Below, piece by piece: positions 5,336-7,339 of a stretch of 7,339 nt of DNA. The notes beneath the pieces are model-generated. The model was not told where the DNA came from. It was given only the letters and a program-made list of their open reading frames with translations, and ran no database searches. Source of the stretch: Chthonomonadaceae bacterium (GTDB lineage: Bacteria > Armatimonadota > Chthonomonadetes > Chthonomonadales > Chthonomonadaceae); NCBI GenBank assembly GCA_025355115.1, contig JANXLO010000129.1, positions 1 through 7,339 on the forward strand. The letters run 5' to 3'. The translations under genes were made by a program, and so were the position numbers. Positions within the stretch are counted from its first letter, which is position 1, and every line of letters begins with the position of its first letter.

Positions 5336-7063
5336 TCAGTGCGGAAGCAGGCGCGGATCAGGCACACAAGGCCCGCCCTCGACGACCAGATAGTAGTGGT
5401 CTGCCGGGAGAGAGGAGAGGCGCTGCTTCAATCCGGAGGGCCAGATGATTTCGATATCCTCGGCTGTTGTCGCCGTCTCCAGGCCGAACAGCGGTCGAAT
5501 GTCGCTATGGGAACAGTAGCTCGACCCGCTGTGCACAACGCGCATCTGCCTCAGCAGACCGGTTCGCAGCTTCACTACGGCCCCTATTCCGTCCCGGTTG
5601 CTGTGTGTGCCCTGAAGCCGAAATCCGATCCAGTGCCTGCCCGCCGCGCCCGTGTTGCGGAAAAGAGCAAGGGGCTCGTTGGGCCCGCTCACCAGAACGG
5701 ACGCACGACCGCTGTTCTCATAGTCCCCGACGGCCAGCCCGCGCGTCACGCGGGGCAGGCGCAGTCCACCTTCCTGCGACAGCTCCTCCTCGAACCGACC
5801 GTCACCCCGGTTATGCAGCAACTGCTGCGGCTCCCGATACGTGACGTCGCCGCGGATGCGGTCCACGTTGTCGTTGATGTGTCCATTGCCGACGGCCACA
5901 TCGAGATGCCCGTCGAGATCGTAGTCGAGACTCTCCGCCGCGAACGCAAGATAGGGCTGCTTGCTCTCGCCGACCCCTGCCCAGGGACCAGCCCATCGGA
6001 ATGTCCCATCCCCCTGATTGAGGTAGTAGGAGCGCGGCTGGTGGCTGAAGTTGCCGACAAAGAGGCTCTCCCTGCCGGTTCCCTCGAAGTCGCCCACCGC
6101 AACACCCATGCCGGAGAGTGGCTGCCCTTCCGGGCCGACCGCGACTCCTGCTGCCGTCCCGACCTCTTGAAATGTGCCGTTGCGCATATTGTGCAGGAGC
6201 CAGTTCGGGGCGAGATCGTGCGTTACGAACAGGTCTGGCCAGCCGTCGAAATCGTAGTCGAGACTCACCGCGCCGAGCGCTCTGCCTCGCAGCGCTCCCA
6301 GCCCTGCCCGCGCCGTCACATCGGTGAAGGTCCCATTACGATTGTTGTGGTAGAGTACGCAACTGTCCCCAGGGTACTGTGTAGGGGCGCAGTACATCGG
6401 GCGATCGTCCTGATCTGCGCAGGGTTGCTCCGCGTCGGGAAACCAGGAGGCGTAGCGGCAGACCAGCAGATCCAGCCAGCCGTCTCGATCGTAGTCGAGC
6501 CAGACCGCACTCGTCGACCAGTGCGGCCCGCCCTTCTCGAGAAGTCCCGCTTGCGCGGTCACGTCGATGAACTTCCCATGGTCGTTGCGAAGCAGATGAA
6601 CGCCGCCATAGCCGGTTATCAGCAGCGCGGGCCAGCCGTCATTGTTGTAGTCGGCAACCGCGACGCCCTGGCCGTATCCATAATCGCCCGCCAGTCCGGA
6701 GGCGACGGTGACATCGGCAAATGTGCCATCCCCGCGATTTCGATAGAGCTTGCACGTGGGACGGGAACGGGCTGGACTGCCGGGGGCGGGGCCGCCCTGC
6801 ACGGCAAAGATGTCGAGCAGGCCGTCCTGATCGAAATCCAGAAAAGCCACTCCTCCGCCAGTCGTCTCTATGAACCTTTTTTGAGGGGATGCGTCGTTGT
6901 CGTAGCGAAAATCCAATCCCGCGCCGCGCGTGACATCGTGAAACACCCCAGATTGAGCAATGTGTGCATCGCGGACGGAGGCGACTCTTCCTCTGGCATA
7001 GAGCACGAGGCCGACCAGACCTACGACGCATAGCAGACCTGCGCCCCGCCCCCACAATTTCAC
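5336..7063 (-). CDS. CRTAC1-family FG-GAP/VCBS beta-propeller protein with ASPIC/UnbV domain
   Basis: This 575-residue protein has an N-terminal membrane anchor or signal segment (residues 8-23) and then seven calcium-binding loops of FG-GAP/VCBS type: DFDQDGLLD (76), DYNNDGWP (138), DYDRDGWLD (190), DYDFDGWPD (269), DFEGTGRE (325), DYDLDGHLD (380) and DYENSGRA (447). Seven repeats agree with an integrin-like seven-bladed propeller; loops 5 and 7 have degenerate calcium ligands. Several blades also carry the NxGDGTF-DVT motif (for example 110-119). Residues about 484-560 form the ASPIC/UnbV domain, with HSNRDGIGAVVKL (487-499) and IIWPSGL (539-545). Such proteins are extracytoplasmic and numerous in Acidobacteriota and related groups, but their role is poorly known; calcium-dependent binding is likely. 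The start is GTG with GGAAGGA at 7071-7077 on the minus strand, 7 bases upstream. It ends without a PEP-CTERM-like tail. The secretion ATPase gene ends 63 bases upstream, so the two may be cotranscribed. Confidence 0.92.
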   Translation of the reverse strand: MKLWGRGAGLLCVVGLVGLVLYARGRVASVRDAHIAQSGVFHDVTRGAGLDFRYDNDASPQKRFIETTGGGVAFLDFDQDGLLDIFAVQGGPAPGSPARSRPTCKLYRNRGDGTFADVTVASGLAGDYGYGQGVAVADYNNDGWPALLITGYGGVHLLRNDHGKFIDVTAQAGLLEKGGPHWSTSAVWLDYDRDGWLDLLVCRYASWFPDAEQPCADQDDRPMYCAPTQYPGDSCVLYHNNRNGTFTDVTARAGLGALRGRALGAVSLDYDFDGWPDLFVTHDLAPNWLLHNMRNGTFQEVGTAAGVAVGPEGQPLSGMGVAVGDFEGTGRESLFVGNFSHQPRSYYLNQGDGTFRWAGPWAGVGESKQPYLAFAAESLDYDLDGHLDVAVGNGHINDNVDRIRGDVTYREPQQLLHNRGDGRFEEELSQEGGLRLPRVTRGLAVGDYENSGRASVLVSGPNEPLALFRNTGAAGRHWIGFRLQGTHSNRDGIGAVVKLRTGLLRQMRVVHSGSSYCSHSDIRPLFGLETATTAEDIEIIWPSGLKQRLSSLPADHYYLVVEGGPCVPDPRLLPH

Positions 7064-7126
7064 GGCGTAATCCTTCCCACAAGCTGGCCACGATGCCGTT
7101 CAATTAAGCAGCGAGCGAGCCGTTGC

Positions 7127-7339
7127 TCAGCCGACAGTCATGGTGGAGTAAACGGCGGTGAATACCTCTTTAGGCGTCGTGAGGCCCTGCGCGATCTTCT
7201 GGTAGCCGTCCTCCAGCATCGTTCGCATTCCCTGCTTGGTCTTGACATAGGCGGTGATGTCCGCGATGGAGGCACGGCGGGCGATCATCTCCCTCAGCTC
7301 TGGTGTGCTGATCATGATATCGAAGAGGCCATGCCTGCC
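7127..7339 (-). CDS. C-terminus of GspE/PilB-type secretion/pilus assembly ATPase (cut by window edge)
   Basis: The last 70 residues of a larger protein run from the window edge to a TGA at 7129-7127. They match the end of the GspE/PulE/PilB family: GRHGLFDIM (the GR-x-G-x-[FY]-E-type strand), then ELREMIARRAS (14-24 of the fragment), QGMRTMLEDGYQKIAQGLTT (39-58) and PKEVFTAV. These hexameric ATPases power type II secretion pseudopilus or type IV pilus assembly at the inner face of the cytoplasmic membrane. The Walker motifs and the zinc-binding tetracysteine lie outside the window. Which of the two machines it serves cannot be decided from this fragment. Confidence 0.9.
   Translation of the reverse strand, partial: GRHGLFDIMISTPELREMIARRASIADITAYVKTKQGMRTMLEDGYQKIAQGLTTPKEVFTAVYSTMTVG

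Noticed and set aside
5339..7033. Long plus-strand open frame opposite the CRTAC1 gene.
   Set aside because: The periodic valine-rich pattern (such as repeated EIVVE-type strings) is the antisense reading of the calcium-loop repeats. The minus strand has the domain motifs and a good ribosome binding site.

Overview
The window looks like chromosomal DNA from a GC-rich, diderm (Gram-negative-type) environmental bacterium. It carries an exosortase (the protein-sorting transpeptidase of the PEP-CTERM type systems), the end of a type II secretion/type IV pilus assembly ATPase, a CRTAC1-type beta-propeller protein and a YciF-like ferritin-fold protein. This combination would fit Acidobacteriota or Armatimonadota, but the sequence contains no taxonomic marker (no rRNA or ribosomal protein), so the placement is a guess.

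Layout. The left edge (1-414, minus) is the N-terminal part of a DUF892/YciF-type ferritin-like protein. It is transcribed divergently from a three-gene plus-strand cluster: a GT4-like glycosyltransferase (606-1712), a membrane-anchored SurA/PrsA-like, EpsD-type protein (1798-2754) and an exosortase fused to an EpsI/DUF3485 domain (2784-4505). The cluster is preceded by a textbook sigma-54 (-24/-12) promoter at 553-568 and closed by a 14-bp perfect hairpin terminator at 4522-4557. The right half is convergent: on the minus strand, reading leftward, are the C-terminus of a GspE/PilB ATPase (7127-7339), a membrane-anchored CRTAC1/ASPIC-UnbV seven-repeat propeller protein (5336-7063) and a small anchored, pseudopilin-like protein (4591-5202).

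How the parts may work together. Exosortase, EpsI, EpsD-type chaperone and glycosyltransferase genes commonly travel together in exopolysaccharide/PEP-CTERM loci, where sorting of surface proteins is coupled to polysaccharide production. The sigma-54 promoter agrees with the known RpoN/PrsK-PrsR control of such systems in some bacteria. No protein in the window ends in a recognisable PEP-CTERM-like tail, so the exosortase substrates must lie elsewhere. The convergent secretion-ATPase/CRTAC1/small-protein group may be a separate transcription unit.

No tRNA, rRNA, CRISPR array, insertion sequence or integrase was seen. The longest stretch without a gene is the 191-base divergent region 415-605. 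Long open frames opposite the exosortase, the EpsD-like gene and the CRTAC1 gene are shadows.
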